Source: an uncultured Lachnospiraceae bacterium (lineage in GTDB: Bacteria > Bacillota > Clostridia > Lachnospirales > Lachnospiraceae). From it: DNA of 64,000 bases. The notes beneath the pieces are model-generated. The model ran no database searches and was not told the origin of the DNA. It worked only from the letters and a program-made list of their open reading frames with translations. Shown here in pieces: positions 1-8,974 of the stretch. The DNA lies in assembly GCA_910585905.1 (NCBI GenBank), contig CAJUID010000009.1, positions 19,180 to 83,179 on the forward strand, read 5' to 3'. Position 1 is the stretch's first letter. Every line of letters begins with the position of its first letter. Position numbers and translations under genes: made by a program.

Positions 1-882
1 AGGTGTGATGCCATTATGGCGTTGGGCGGTGGCAGTGCAATAGATATTGCAAAATGCGTAAAAGCTTTTTATGGGATGGACGGTTCTGTGAACTTCCTAA
101 ACCAGAACATACTACCAAATAAAATACCACTTGTAGCAGTTCCGTCAACCGCTGGCACTGGTAGTGAGGCAACATCGTTTGCAGTGATTTATTTTGAGGG
201 CATAAAGTATTCTGTGGCGGATGCTTCTCTAATGCCAGGGCTTGTATTAATGGAAGCTTCGCTTCTAAGGACGCTTCCTGCTTATCAAAAGAAGGTGACA
301 ATGTTAGATGCGTTTTGCCATTGTGTGGAATCTTACTGGTCGAACAATGCAACAAGGGATAGCAAAAAATATGCAGCGGACGGCCTTCGGTACATTATGG
401 GAAATTATAAGGCGTATCTGGAAGGTGACGAGAGTGCGGCGAAAAATATGTTGCTGGCGTCAAATTTTGCAGGCAGGGCGATTAATATTGCAAAGACGAC
501 GGCAGCTCATGCAATGTGTTACCAAATGACAAAATTATATGGTTTTCCACATGGGCATGCAGCCGCTCTATGTCTTGCTGGTGTATGGAAATATACATGG
601 CGGGGTGCAGACATTCAGGGCAATAGAGCCGTTTTGGGATGCTTAAGGGAACTGGCTCATTGTCTGGGCTGCGGGACAATTGAAGAATCCATTGAGTTTT
701 ATATCAAGTTTCTTAAAGAATTAGGGATAACATTTGATGCCGAATGTGGGCAGGATGATATTGGTGCCCTTGCTGGCTCAGTCAATGAGGAGCGGTTGAA
801 AAACCATCCTGTTTTGTTTCAGAAAAAGGAAATTCAGGAGATGTATGCTGAGATAATGGGAGGCGCATATGAAGGCAAGTGA
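1..882 (+). CDS. Iron-containing alcohol dehydrogenase, probable phosphonoacetaldehyde reductase (5' partial)
   Basis: The reading frame is open from the first base, so the N-terminus lies outside the window; about 293 residues are visible. The nucleotide-site motif GGGSAID and the metal ligands of group III Fe-ADHs are seen: Asp and His in MLDAFCHCVE, then His residues in TTAAHAM and FPHGHAA. The family reduces aldehydes with NAD(P)H. It overlaps by 14 bases the next gene, a phosphonopyruvate decarboxylase whose product is phosphonoacetaldehyde, so reduction of that aldehyde to 2-hydroxyethylphosphonate (as by PhpC) is the likely reaction. The role comes from context; the family assignment is firm. 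Confidence 0.8.
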   Translation, partial: RCDAIMALGGGSAIDIAKCVKAFYGMDGSVNFLNQNILPNKIPLVAVPSTAGTGSEATSFAVIYFEGIKYSVADASLMPGLVLMEASLLRTLPAYQKKVTMLDAFCHCVESYWSNNATRDSKKYAADGLRYIMGNYKAYLEGDESAAKNMLLASNFAGRAINIAKTTAAHAMCYQMTKLYGFPHGHAAALCLAGVWKYTWRGADIQGNRAVLGCLRELAHCLGCGTIEESIEFYIKFLKELGITFDAECGQDDIGALAGSVNEERLKNHPVLFQKKEIQEMYAEIMGGAYEGK

Positions 883-1987
883 ATTTGTAAATGTGATAGG
901 TGCTGATTTTTACACGGGGGTGCCAGATTCGCAGTTAAAGGAGTTTTGCAATTACCTGATGGCCAATTATGGGATTAGTTCCAGGCATATTATTGCGGCG
1001 AATGAGGGAAATTGTGTGGGAATTGCGGCAGGGCATTATCTTGCAACAGGAGAAGTTCCAGTTGTATATATGCAAAACAGTGGTATTGGGAATATTGTAA
1101 ACCCATATGCATCACTGCTGCATTCAGAAGTTTATGGAATACCTTGCATTTTTATAATTGGCTGGCGGGGGGAGCCAGGGGTGCCGGATGAGCCGCAACA
1201 TATCTTTCAGGGGAAGGTAACGGAAACACTGCTGAAGGACTTGGAGATTCGCTATTACGTTGTAAGTGAAGAAACTGGAATCGAAGATATTGTGAAGGTG
1301 ATGGAGGAATTTCGGGATAGCCTGGAAATGGGAAAAAGCGTCGCTTTTATTATGAAAAAAAATGCGTTTGAACAAGAAACTGCAGTGTCTTATCAAAACA
1401 ATAACGTGCTTTGTAGGGAAGATGCCATTGGGATAATTGTGGATGCCGCTTCAGATGATGTAGTTGTCACGACGACGGGAAAAGCGTCAAGGGAATTGTT
1501 TGAGATACGGGAACAAAATGGGCAGAGCCATTCACATGATTTCCTGACGGTGGGTTCTATGGGGCATAGTTCATCTATCGCACTGGGGATTGCACTGGAA
1601 AAAAGGGATAGGAAGATATGGTGTATTGACGGGGATGGTGCTGCGTTAATGCATATGGGTTCCATGGCAGTTGTCGGCTCTAATAAACCTACAAATATGG
1701 TTCATATTGTCTTAAACAATGGTGCACATGAGACAGTGGGTGGTATGCCAACAGTTTCAGAAAATATTAATCTGCCAATGATTGCAAAGGGGTGTGGTTA
1801 CCAGAAGGCGGTTCAGGTACAAAATGGTGAGGAATTGAAAGCTGCCTTGCAGCAGGCGAAAAGGTCAGATGAGCTATTTTTTATAGAGATTAAATGTACG
1901 ATTGCGTCTAGAGGGGATTTGGGGCGTCCGACAACGTCTCCGCTGGAGAATAGAACGGCGTTTATGGAGTTTTTGGGGAATGGATGA
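869..1987 (+). CDS. aepY: Phosphonopyruvate decarboxylase (ThDP-dependent)
   Basis: The 372-residue protein has the usual length of AepY/Ppd enzymes. The N-terminal pyrimidine-binding half starts with GADFYTGVPDSQL and holds the ThDP-activating Glu in AANEGNCVG. The C-terminal half has the diphosphate/Mg motif GDGAALMHMGSM followed by NNGAHETVGG. It decarboxylates phosphonopyruvate to phosphonoacetaldehyde, the irreversible step that pulls PEP mutase forward. No PEP mutase is visible; it is expected just upstream of the window. The start overlaps the preceding dehydrogenase, which indicates translational coupling. Confidence 0.9.
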   Translation: MKASEFVNVIGADFYTGVPDSQLKEFCNYLMANYGISSRHIIAANEGNCVGIAAGHYLATGEVPVVYMQNSGIGNIVNPYASLLHSEVYGIPCIFIIGWRGEPGVPDEPQHIFQGKVTETLLKDLEIRYYVVSEETGIEDIVKVMEEFRDSLEMGKSVAFIMKKNAFEQETAVSYQNNNVLCREDAIGIIVDAASDDVVVTTTGKASRELFEIREQNGQSHSHDFLTVGSMGHSSSIALGIALEKRDRKIWCIDGDGAALMHMGSMAVVGSNKPTNMVHIVLNNGAHETVGGMPTVSENINLPMIAKGCGYQKAVQVQNGEELKAALQQAKRSDELFFIEIKCTIASRGDLGRPTTSPLENRTAFMEFLGNG

Positions 1988-2020
1988 TAATCACAGAATG
2001 GGAAGGAAAAGGCTGTACAG

Positions 2021-3649
2021 ATGCTTGAACAGAGAGAATTTATTATTTGGGGCACTGGAGGTGCCGGGAAGAGGTTTTTGGAAAGGTACACGGGACTTAG
2101 GATTGCATATGTGGTAGATGGAAGTGATAAAAAAAGAGGCCAGGATTTTTTCGGATACACGATTTCTTTACCAGATGATATCGAACATTGGCAGCATTAT
2201 TATGTGATTATAACAAGCACTTTTTATAAAGAGATTAAATCATTTCTTCAAAAAAAGGGATTGATTGAGTATAAAGATTACTGCAGCTATAAAAATATAG
2301 TAAATCTATATTCCATGGGAGAGTTAAAGAATCAAATCCATTGTTTTCTGCAAGAACTGAGAGAAAAGAGCGGGGAGTTGTCTAAACCAGTTTTGATGTT
2401 AGGTAAATTAAATGGGGAACATAAGAAAAATGTATCACTTTACTTAAATAGGCTGGCGGAATCCGACAAAGGGCATAACTGGATTTTTTTGTCAGAATCA
2501 TCTTTTGGAGAGCAGGATGCGTGGTTTCATTCTATGGAGGTTTTGTTCCTGCCAGATTTATTTTTGCAAAATCAATATAAAGGCAATGCCACTGTGCCAT
2601 ATATTGCAGAGGATAGTGTGGATGATTGTTTGCGGGATGCGGCATACGCTATGCAGTTTGGCATGGAGGGCATGCCAATGGAATACGCGCTTTATGTCTG
2701 CAAGGAGGCAGAGAAATTTTATTGTCATGTACTAGATATATTAAAGCCGGCACAGGTATATATTTGGAATGCGTTTGCTCCATTACATAAAGTATTTGCA
2801 GAAGTGTGTGCAGAAAAAGATATAGAAATTACCTATGTAGAAAATGGTGTGCTTCCGGGAACTCTGGCATTTGATCAAAGAGGGCAAATGGGAGAAAGTG
2901 CTCCAGCCGTTTTTCACGAGGAATTTTGCCGGATACCGGTGGAAAGTGAAGAGAGAAAACACGCAGAGGAAGTATTAGACTTCTTAAAGGACAGTGGGTT
3001 AAATCGGTATCAGCAGAAAGAGGATGAAGACTTTATCCGGTCTATCAAAGACGAGCTGTTGCCAGATAGTCCCGTAATCTTATTTGCCGGAGGCTTAGAC
3101 CATATGTCAGGGCTAGTGCCTCACAATGCGAGGGCAATAAAATATCATTCGCCGGTTTTTGAAACAAGCGAGGAAGTGGCATGTTATCTGAGGGAGTTGT
3201 CAAAGCGGAGAAAATGGAACTTGATTTATAAGTCGCATCCGTGGCAGCCTTCCGCGATGGAATCAGATGAAAATGGTTTTTTGTGTGTTAATAAGGGTAA
3301 CATTAATGACTTGATTGATCTATGTGATGTGGTGGTTACCATTGTGTCACAGGTAAGCTATCTTGCACTGATTCGGGAAAAACCAGTAGTAATGCTTGGG
3401 TATATTCAGTTAAGGCAGCAGGGGTGTACCTATGAGGCATTTGAGAGGGATAGGATAGAGGACATTTTATCAGAGGCAATCCAGGATGGACTTCGGGAAG
3501 AGATGAGGGAAGCATTTACTTGCCATGTGGCAAGGCTGGAAAAGGCGTATCTATATGATGATATGTCAGATAAAGGGATAAAGATTGGCAGGGATATTGC
3601 CCAGCTTACCAGCAGTGTAGAGGAGGCATGTGTATGGCAAAGAAAGTAG
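2021..3649 (+). CDS. Rossmann-like module fused to a capsule-synthesis-type transferase
   Basis: The 542-residue cytoplasmic protein has two parts. Residues about 7-95 are the recurring Rossmann-like module of this locus (IIWGTGGAGKRF, then YVVDGSD and VIITSTFYKEI). The C-terminal half resembles the Capsule_synth/KpsC-KpsS family: YKSHPW near residue 403, then SQVSYLALIREKPVVMLGY. That family usually uses CMP-activated donors, and the overlapping next gene encodes a CMP-transferase, so this may attach the CMP-activated group to a glycan. The donor could be a CMP-phosphonate or a CMP-keto sugar; the sequence does not decide. The ribosome site GGGAAGG supports the start. Confidence 0.65.
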   Translation: MLEQREFIIWGTGGAGKRFLERYTGLRIAYVVDGSDKKRGQDFFGYTISLPDDIEHWQHYYVIITSTFYKEIKSFLQKKGLIEYKDYCSYKNIVNLYSMGELKNQIHCFLQELREKSGELSKPVLMLGKLNGEHKKNVSLYLNRLAESDKGHNWIFLSESSFGEQDAWFHSMEVLFLPDLFLQNQYKGNATVPYIAEDSVDDCLRDAAYAMQFGMEGMPMEYALYVCKEAEKFYCHVLDILKPAQVYIWNAFAPLHKVFAEVCAEKDIEITYVENGVLPGTLAFDQRGQMGESAPAVFHEEFCRIPVESEERKHAEEVLDFLKDSGLNRYQQKEDEDFIRSIKDELLPDSPVILFAGGLDHMSGLVPHNARAIKYHSPVFETSEEVACYLRELSKRRKWNLIYKSHPWQPSAMESDENGFLCVNKGNINDLIDLCDVVVTIVSQVSYLALIREKPVVMLGYIQLRQQGCTYEAFERDRIEDILSEAIQDGLREEMREAFTCHVARLEKAYLYDDMSDKGIKIGRDIAQLTSSVEEACVWQRK

Positions 3650-4920
3650 CGATGGTACCAATTAAACTAAATAATGAGCGTGTTCCGAACAAGAATACAA
3701 AAATATTAGGCAGTAAGCCGCTGCTTCAATATATTCTGGATACTTTGTTAAAGGTAAAAGATTTAGATGAAATATATGTATTTTGTAGTGATGAGGCAAT
3801 TATTCCGTATTTGCCGGAGGGAGTACGCTTTTTAAAGCGCGATGCTTCACTGGATTTGCCAACGGCAAATTTTACGCAGTTTTTTGAGGCATTTATGAAT
3901 CTAGTGGATGCTGAGTTATATGTTTTTACCCATGCTACTGCTCCGTTTATTGAAAAAGAAACAGTTGAACTTTGTATTAGCAAAGTGGAGAGCGGGGAAT
4001 ATGATTCTGCGTTTACAGCAGTAAAGATACAAGACTTTTTGTGGAGTGGCAATAGGCCATTAAACTTTGATGCGCAGAATCTTCCGCGCAGCCAGGACCT
4101 TGAGCCGATTTACCGTGAGACAAGCGGAGTGTATGTTTTTCAAAAAGAAGTGTTTGAGAAAGAAAAAAGGCGCATTGGGAATCGGCCATTTATTGCGGAA
4201 GTATCATGGAGGGAAGCTGTTGACATTAATACATATGAGGATTTTGAGATTGCGAGGATGGTTGTCAGTGAGCGTTCGCATTCCTATCTAAATTTGATAT
4301 TTGATTTTGATGGGGTGGTCATTGATTCAGAAAAGGTACAGGAACATGCTTATTATGAAAGCTACAAAGAAGTAGTCGGTGATGATAAATGTCCAGACTT
4401 TGCAGAGTATATGAAACATACAGGTGATTCCCTGCCCAATATTTTTCGGAAAATGGGACTTCCAGAAGAAATGACTGAGCCATACCGCAGAATTAGCAGA
4501 CAGTCGGTTGACAAAGTAATTGTTTTGGAGGAAGTAATTGCACTGATTCGCCGGATAAGGGAAAAAGGAGTCAGATGTGCAATTTGTACTGGGAAGGATA
4601 GAGTTAGGACATTAGAGATTTTGGAATACTACCAGATTGCAGAGTTGTTTGATGCTGTGGTTTGTTCCGATGATGTGGATCATCCAAAACCGTCGCCGGA
4701 ACCAACACTTCTGGCGATGGAGCGGATTGGTGCAATTAAGGAAAATACACTTTTTATTGGAGATGGGTACAATGACATTTTAAGTGCGAAATCTGCGGGG
4801 GCATGTTCTGTGTTAGTGAGTTGGTGTGGAAACTATTGTCCAGAGGCGGCAAAAGAAGCAGACTATGATGTAAAAAGAGTATCAGAATTAGAAAAGATAT
4901 TAGAAAAATGGGGGAAATAA
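3634..4920 (+). CDS. CMP-transferase (acylneuraminate/Kdo type) fused to HAD phosphatase
   Basis: Residues 1 to about 215 resemble CMP-sugar synthetases of the NeuA/KdsB family, with the start MVPIKLNNERVPNKN matching the CTP-binding loop. Residues about 220-428 are a HAD phosphatase of the phosphoglycolate phosphatase/beta-PGM type: DFDGVVIDSE with D224 and D226, CTGKDR, KPSPEP and GDGYND. ATG 3634 is chosen over ATG 3628 because AGGAGG at 3621-3626 is spaced correctly only for it. It overlaps the upstream transferase by 16 bases. In this phosphonate context it may make a CMP-phosphonate, as PntC does for aminoethylphosphonate; CMP-nonulosonate synthesis is the alternative. Confidence 0.75.
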   Translation: MAKKVAMVPIKLNNERVPNKNTKILGSKPLLQYILDTLLKVKDLDEIYVFCSDEAIIPYLPEGVRFLKRDASLDLPTANFTQFFEAFMNLVDAELYVFTHATAPFIEKETVELCISKVESGEYDSAFTAVKIQDFLWSGNRPLNFDAQNLPRSQDLEPIYRETSGVYVFQKEVFEKEKRRIGNRPFIAEVSWREAVDINTYEDFEIARMVVSERSHSYLNLIFDFDGVVIDSEKVQEHAYYESYKEVVGDDKCPDFAEYMKHTGDSLPNIFRKMGLPEEMTEPYRRISRQSVDKVIVLEEVIALIRRIREKGVRCAICTGKDRVRTLEILEYYQIAELFDAVVCSDDVDHPKPSPEPTLLAMERIGAIKENTLFIGDGYNDILSAKSAGACSVLVSWCGNYCPEAAKEADYDVKRVSELEKILEKWGK

Positions 4921-4923
4921 AGA

Positions 4924-5415
4924 GTGAAAGTTATGAAAAGAAAAGCTGGCATTGCCGGGATTGCTGGGGCATTATGTATAGGAATTGCTGGGATTGCCCT
5001 GACCAATAAAATGAAAAATGAGGAAATTCAAAAGAGACAGAAAGCTAAAGATAAATTTAAAGGATATTACAATTTACTGAATCAATGGCTTCGTTTAAAG
5101 CAGGAGAACAAATCTCTGGAAACATATTTTATTGAAAACCAATATAAAACAATAGCAATATATGGGATGGGGGAATTGGGGAATCGGTTATATGATGAAC
5201 TGAAAGAGTCCTCTGTTCAGGTAAAGTATGCGATTGATGAGAATACAGCAGGTGCTTACTCAGAAATCGACATAATTGCGCCAGAAGAAGATTTTCCGGA
5301 AGTGGATGTGATTGTTGTGACAGCAGTATTTGCCTATCACGAGATTGAAGAAAAGCTGTCAGATAGGACAGATATCCAAGTGATTTCACTGGAAGATGTC
5401 GTGTTTGAAGTTTAA
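4924..5415 (+). CDS. Membrane-anchored stand-alone Rossmann-like module
   Basis: This 163-residue protein has a basic start, a hydrophobic Ala/Gly/Ile-rich membrane segment (about residues 8-27), a charged helical linker (28-72) and then only the recurring module (75-163: IAIYGMGELGNR, YAIDEN, IVVTAVFAYHEIEE). No catalytic domain accompanies the module. The start is GTG 4924 behind a GGGGGA ribosome site, with ATG 4933 as the alternative. It lies between the CMP-transferase and the WbsX gene with gaps of 3 and 20 bases. I infer that it places the module at the inner membrane face; no function is known to me. Confidence 0.7.
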   Translation: MKVMKRKAGIAGIAGALCIGIAGIALTNKMKNEEIQKRQKAKDKFKGYYNLLNQWLRLKQENKSLETYFIENQYKTIAIYGMGELGNRLYDELKESSVQVKYAIDENTAGAYSEIDIIAPEEDFPEVDVIVVTAVFAYHEIEEKLSDRTDIQVISLEDVVFEV

Positions 5416-5435
5416 ATATGGAGGATGGGATATAG

Positions 5436-6536
5436 ATGGAGATTATAGCGTTCTATTTGCCGCAGTTTCATGAGATACCGGAAAACAACGAGTGGTGGGG
5501 CGATGGATTTACTGAATGGACAAGTGTAAAAAAATCAAAGCCGCTTTTTCCAGGGCATAACCAGCCAAGGGTACCATTACATCATAATTATTATAATCTA
5601 TTAGATAAAAATGTAATGAGGTGGCAGGCAGGACTCGCCGCAAAAGCAGGGATAACAGGGTTTTGTTTTTACCATTACTGGTTTAATGGAAAACAGCTCC
5701 TGGAAAAGCCAGTGGATAACTATTTAAGGTGGAAGGATATTCCGCAAAGGTACTGCATGTCGTGGGCAAATGAGTCATGGATACGTACTTGGAGCAATAT
5801 GGAGGGAAATGACTGGAATGAGGTTACAGATAACCAAATGCTTCAAAAAGGGCCAAGTATCTTAATGAAACAGAGTTACGGCGGGCGCAGTGACTGGGAA
5901 GAACATTTTTATTATCTCCTGCCGTTTTTTCAAGATGATCGATATATCCGTTATCATGGAAAACCTGTATTTTTAATACATAAGGCAGCAAAAATTAAAT
6001 GTCTGGATGCCATGCTTCAATGTTGGGATGAATTGGCCAAGAAAAATAGCTTGCCTGGTATTTATATACTGGCTACAAATTGCGATGCCAGATTGAGCAG
6101 GTATGTAAAAGGAAGAGTAATGTTTGAGCCAAATTATACGCTGTACAATGAAAAAATTGACTATTACCAGAAGCGTGACCAGTTGATTGATCAGCTGAAA
6201 AAGAGAACTGGTTTCACATTAATCAAACGGTATCATTATGATGTAGTTTGGCAAAGAATTGTAAAACGCAATCTAGAAAAAGCCAGATATCAATACTTTA
6301 GGGGAGGATTTGTGGATTTTGATGCCTCACCAAGGAGGGGCAGGAATGCCAAGATTTTTTCTGGAGTTACGCCATCAAAATTTGAGAAATATCTAAGAAA
6401 ATTATTAAAACGCGAAAAGGAGATGTTGTTTATCAATGCATGGAATGAATGGGCGGAAGGTGCGCATTTAGAGCCAGATGAGAGACACCGATATGGTTTT
6501 TTGCGGGCGTTGAAAAATGCGAGAGATTTATCCTAA
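5436..6536 (+). CDS. WbsX-family glycan biosynthesis protein (GH99-like fold)
   Basis: The 366-residue protein begins IIAFYLPQFHEIPENNEWWG and continues GFTEWTSVKKSKPLFPGH, the hallmark of the WbsX family found in O-antigen and rhamnan loci. Other conserved blocks are FCFYHYWFNGKQLLEKP, CMSWANESW and FINAWNEWAEGAHLEPD. There is no signal peptide, so it acts in the cytoplasm. The family is annotated as glycosyltransferase but resembles GH99 endo-enzymes; the reaction is not settled. GGAGG precedes the ATG. Confidence 0.85.
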   Translation: MEIIAFYLPQFHEIPENNEWWGDGFTEWTSVKKSKPLFPGHNQPRVPLHHNYYNLLDKNVMRWQAGLAAKAGITGFCFYHYWFNGKQLLEKPVDNYLRWKDIPQRYCMSWANESWIRTWSNMEGNDWNEVTDNQMLQKGPSILMKQSYGGRSDWEEHFYYLLPFFQDDRYIRYHGKPVFLIHKAAKIKCLDAMLQCWDELAKKNSLPGIYILATNCDARLSRYVKGRVMFEPNYTLYNEKIDYYQKRDQLIDQLKKRTGFTLIKRYHYDVVWQRIVKRNLEKARYQYFRGGFVDFDASPRRGRNAKIFSGVTPSKFEKYLRKLLKREKEMLFINAWNEWAEGAHLEPDERHRYGFLRALKNARDLS

Positions 6537-6593
6537 GACCAAGCCAAAGTAAGAAATAAGTGCCTATAAACAATGTTCAGGGGAGACCATGTA

Positions 6594-7682
6594 ATGTTAA
6601 AGATTTTAATTTGGGGAACTGGCCAAGGGGCAGTAAAATATTTAGAAAAGCATTTAGAAATGTTGGATTATATTGATATAGCAGCATTTGTTGATGGCAG
6701 GAAATCGGATGACAGGATCGAATATTTTGCTATACCAGGAGGGACACAAAAAGAAAAAATATCACCTGCAAAAATTTCAGGATATTCCTATGATTATATC
6801 GTTGTATTGAGCACTTATTATGAGGAAATTAGAAATGACGCAGTAAACTGTGGGGTGGATCATCATCAGATTATGCGGGGAACGGAATTCTATCTCTATT
6901 GGATTAAAAAAGGGTATTTGGATTTTAAGAAAAAATATGGGGCATGGTTGAAGAAAAGAGAATATGAAAATGTAGAAGAACAAAGTAATTATGTTTGGGT
7001 GTCATGGCTACAAGGGTATGATGAGGCACCAATCGTAATACAAAAATGCATAGATAGTATTAAAAAATATTCTAAGGGACAAAATTTTTGTTTTATTACA
7101 ATGCAGAATTACCAGGAGTATGTAGAGATACCAGATTATCTATTGAGAAAATTAGAAAATGGGATGATTACTTTCACGTTTTTTTCTGATATTTTGCGGC
7201 TTTTATTATTAGATCGGTATGGTGGACTTTGGGTGGATGCTACGGTTTTTTGCATGGGAGATTTTAAAGGTCTTTATCATAATAGCGATTTCTTTACTTT
7301 TCGTATAACAGATAAAAATGATGGAAGAGTTGCAGCAAGCTGGTTTATTTACTCAGTTAAAGGACATTTATTTATAAAAGAAACTCTTAGTCTGTTATTG
7401 CGCTATTGCATGGAATCGGAGAAGATGGAACATTATTATATAATACATTATTTCTTCCGCATGGTAACAGAATGTTATAGAGAGGTATGGGAACAGTACA
7501 ATACAGTTGAAGTGACAGATTGCTATTGGTTGGGGAAAAAGATAAATGAGCTATACAGTATAGAAAAGTGGAAGGATATTGCAGATAAGATGCCAGTGCA
7601 GAAATTAAACCGCAGGAACAAAATAAATACAGAGAAAGAAAATACTTTTTATAGTTATATTACATCAGGAAATGAAATGTGA
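6594..7682 (+). CDS. Rossmann-like module fused to capsular polysaccharide glycosyltransferase (GT32-like)
   Basis: Residues 1 to about 100 are the recurring module (ILIWGTGQGAVKYL, AAFVDGRK, YIVVLSTYYEEI). The rest matches the Caps_synth/GT32-like fold: NYVWVSWLQGYDEAP near residue 130, then FFSDILRLLLLDRYGGLWVD with the DxD-like acceptor site replaced by the family's WVDAT. It should transfer a sugar from a nucleotide donor in the cytoplasm. ATG 6594 is chosen over ATG 6573 because AGGGGAG at 6579-6585 is spaced for it and the module starts right there. The acceptor and donor are unknown. Confidence 0.75.
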   Translation: MLKILIWGTGQGAVKYLEKHLEMLDYIDIAAFVDGRKSDDRIEYFAIPGGTQKEKISPAKISGYSYDYIVVLSTYYEEIRNDAVNCGVDHHQIMRGTEFYLYWIKKGYLDFKKKYGAWLKKREYENVEEQSNYVWVSWLQGYDEAPIVIQKCIDSIKKYSKGQNFCFITMQNYQEYVEIPDYLLRKLENGMITFTFFSDILRLLLLDRYGGLWVDATVFCMGDFKGLYHNSDFFTFRITDKNDGRVAASWFIYSVKGHLFIKETLSLLLRYCMESEKMEHYYIIHYFFRMVTECYREVWEQYNTVEVTDCYWLGKKINELYSIEKWKDIADKMPVQKLNRRNKINTEKENTFYSYITSGNEM

Positions 7683-7694
7683 GGGGAAGGGCAG

Positions 7695-8960
7695 ATGAGG
7701 AAAATAGTATTAGTTTTGGGGATGCACAGGTCTGCAACTTCTTTAACTACAGAGTTATTATCGTCATACGGGCTGTACGTAGGAGAAAAAGAGGACTTAT
7801 GTAAACCAAATCAAAATAATCAAAGGGGATATTTCGAGAATAGGAGTGCCGTATGGCTAAATAATAAGATTTTGTATGAGCATGGAATGCATTGGGCCGA
7901 TTTGAGTGAGGACATCACAAAGAGGATGGAAACGAAATATACACCTGAGATAACTGTTATATTACAAAAAATGATAGATCAGGCAGAGGACAGCCAGACG
8001 CTGTTGTTAAAAGATCCACGTATGTGCCTGGTGGAACCAATTTGGAAAGAACAAATAAAACAAATTGGTTTAGAAGAGCATATTGTCATGGTTTTTAGAC
8101 ATCCGTATGAAGTTGCCAAATCTATAGAAGTGCGGGACCATATTGATTTTTCTTATTCCCTGAAGCTGTGGTTTTATAACAATTTTTCTGCCCTTTGCAG
8201 TATGGCAGAGTGTGATACACCTATACTAGTCCTAAATCACAACAATTATTTTTCAGCATATGAGGAACAGATTGATAAAATAGAGACCTTTTTAAATTGG
8301 TCAGGCTCAAACAATGAACTAAATAAAATAATTGATGTGTCATTGAGGCATAACAATGTTAAGGAAATTCAAACGGAGATTAATGCCAGATTAAAATCAA
8401 TGGTGCTTGAACTATATGATTATCTAATTGAACTATCTTTAATGAAACAGGTTGTTATAAGAAGAGAAAAATTAATGAGACTGTCGGGCTTTTTGAAAGA
8501 GATGATGCATTTTTCGTATTCAGAAGGTAATGATGATATGCCCCCTACTGTATTTCGGGGGACATTAGGAAAGGAAAAGAAACACTGGTGTGCCTATCAG
8601 TTAGAAAATAATAAAAAATTGTTGGTATCAGGTTTTCAGCAGATTTGTGAGGAACAGGGAGTCAAGGAGTTATCCGTCTATGGCAATGGCACGCTGGCAA
8701 GAGCATTGCTGCCTATATTAGATGTATCTGGAATACATATTATTGCTGTATATGATAAGAATCCATTGGATGTTGGACAGTCGATTCACGTGTGTGGAAT
8801 TCAAGAAACATCTTTGATTGATGGGATGATCTTAAATACAGCAGTAAATTATGGGGAGCAGGTAAAGAACGAATTGATAGCGAAGTCTGCGACGTGTAAG
8901 GTTATTGATTTATATGAGTTGTTATATGCGATGTTAAAAGGATATAAAAACATTATCTAA
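7695..8960 (+). CDS. Sulfotransferase-fold protein with C-terminal Rossmann-like module
   Basis: The 421-residue protein starts with a PAPS 5'-phosphate loop variant, VLGMHRSATSLTTELL, followed by GYFENRSAVWLNNKIL, LLKDPRMCLVEP and the 3'-phosphate-site-like VMVFRHPYEVAKSIEVR. This is the Sulfotransfer_3 pattern seen in surface glycan loci. Residues 325-421 are the recurring module (ELSVYGNGTLARAL, IAVYDKNP, LYELLYAML). It probably sulfates a glycan precursor in the cytoplasm, although not all members of the fold are proven sulfotransferases. No PAPS synthesis genes are visible here. Confidence 0.75.
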   Translation: MRKIVLVLGMHRSATSLTTELLSSYGLYVGEKEDLCKPNQNNQRGYFENRSAVWLNNKILYEHGMHWADLSEDITKRMETKYTPEITVILQKMIDQAEDSQTLLLKDPRMCLVEPIWKEQIKQIGLEEHIVMVFRHPYEVAKSIEVRDHIDFSYSLKLWFYNNFSALCSMAECDTPILVLNHNNYFSAYEEQIDKIETFLNWSGSNNELNKIIDVSLRHNNVKEIQTEINARLKSMVLELYDYLIELSLMKQVVIRREKLMRLSGFLKEMMHFSYSEGNDDMPPTVFRGTLGKEKKHWCAYQLENNKKLLVSGFQQICEEQGVKELSVYGNGTLARALLPILDVSGIHIIAVYDKNPLDVGQSIHVCGIQETSLIDGMILNTAVNYGEQVKNELIAKSATCKVIDLYELLYAMLKGYKNII

Positions 8961-8974
8961 AAGGGGAAGCGATT

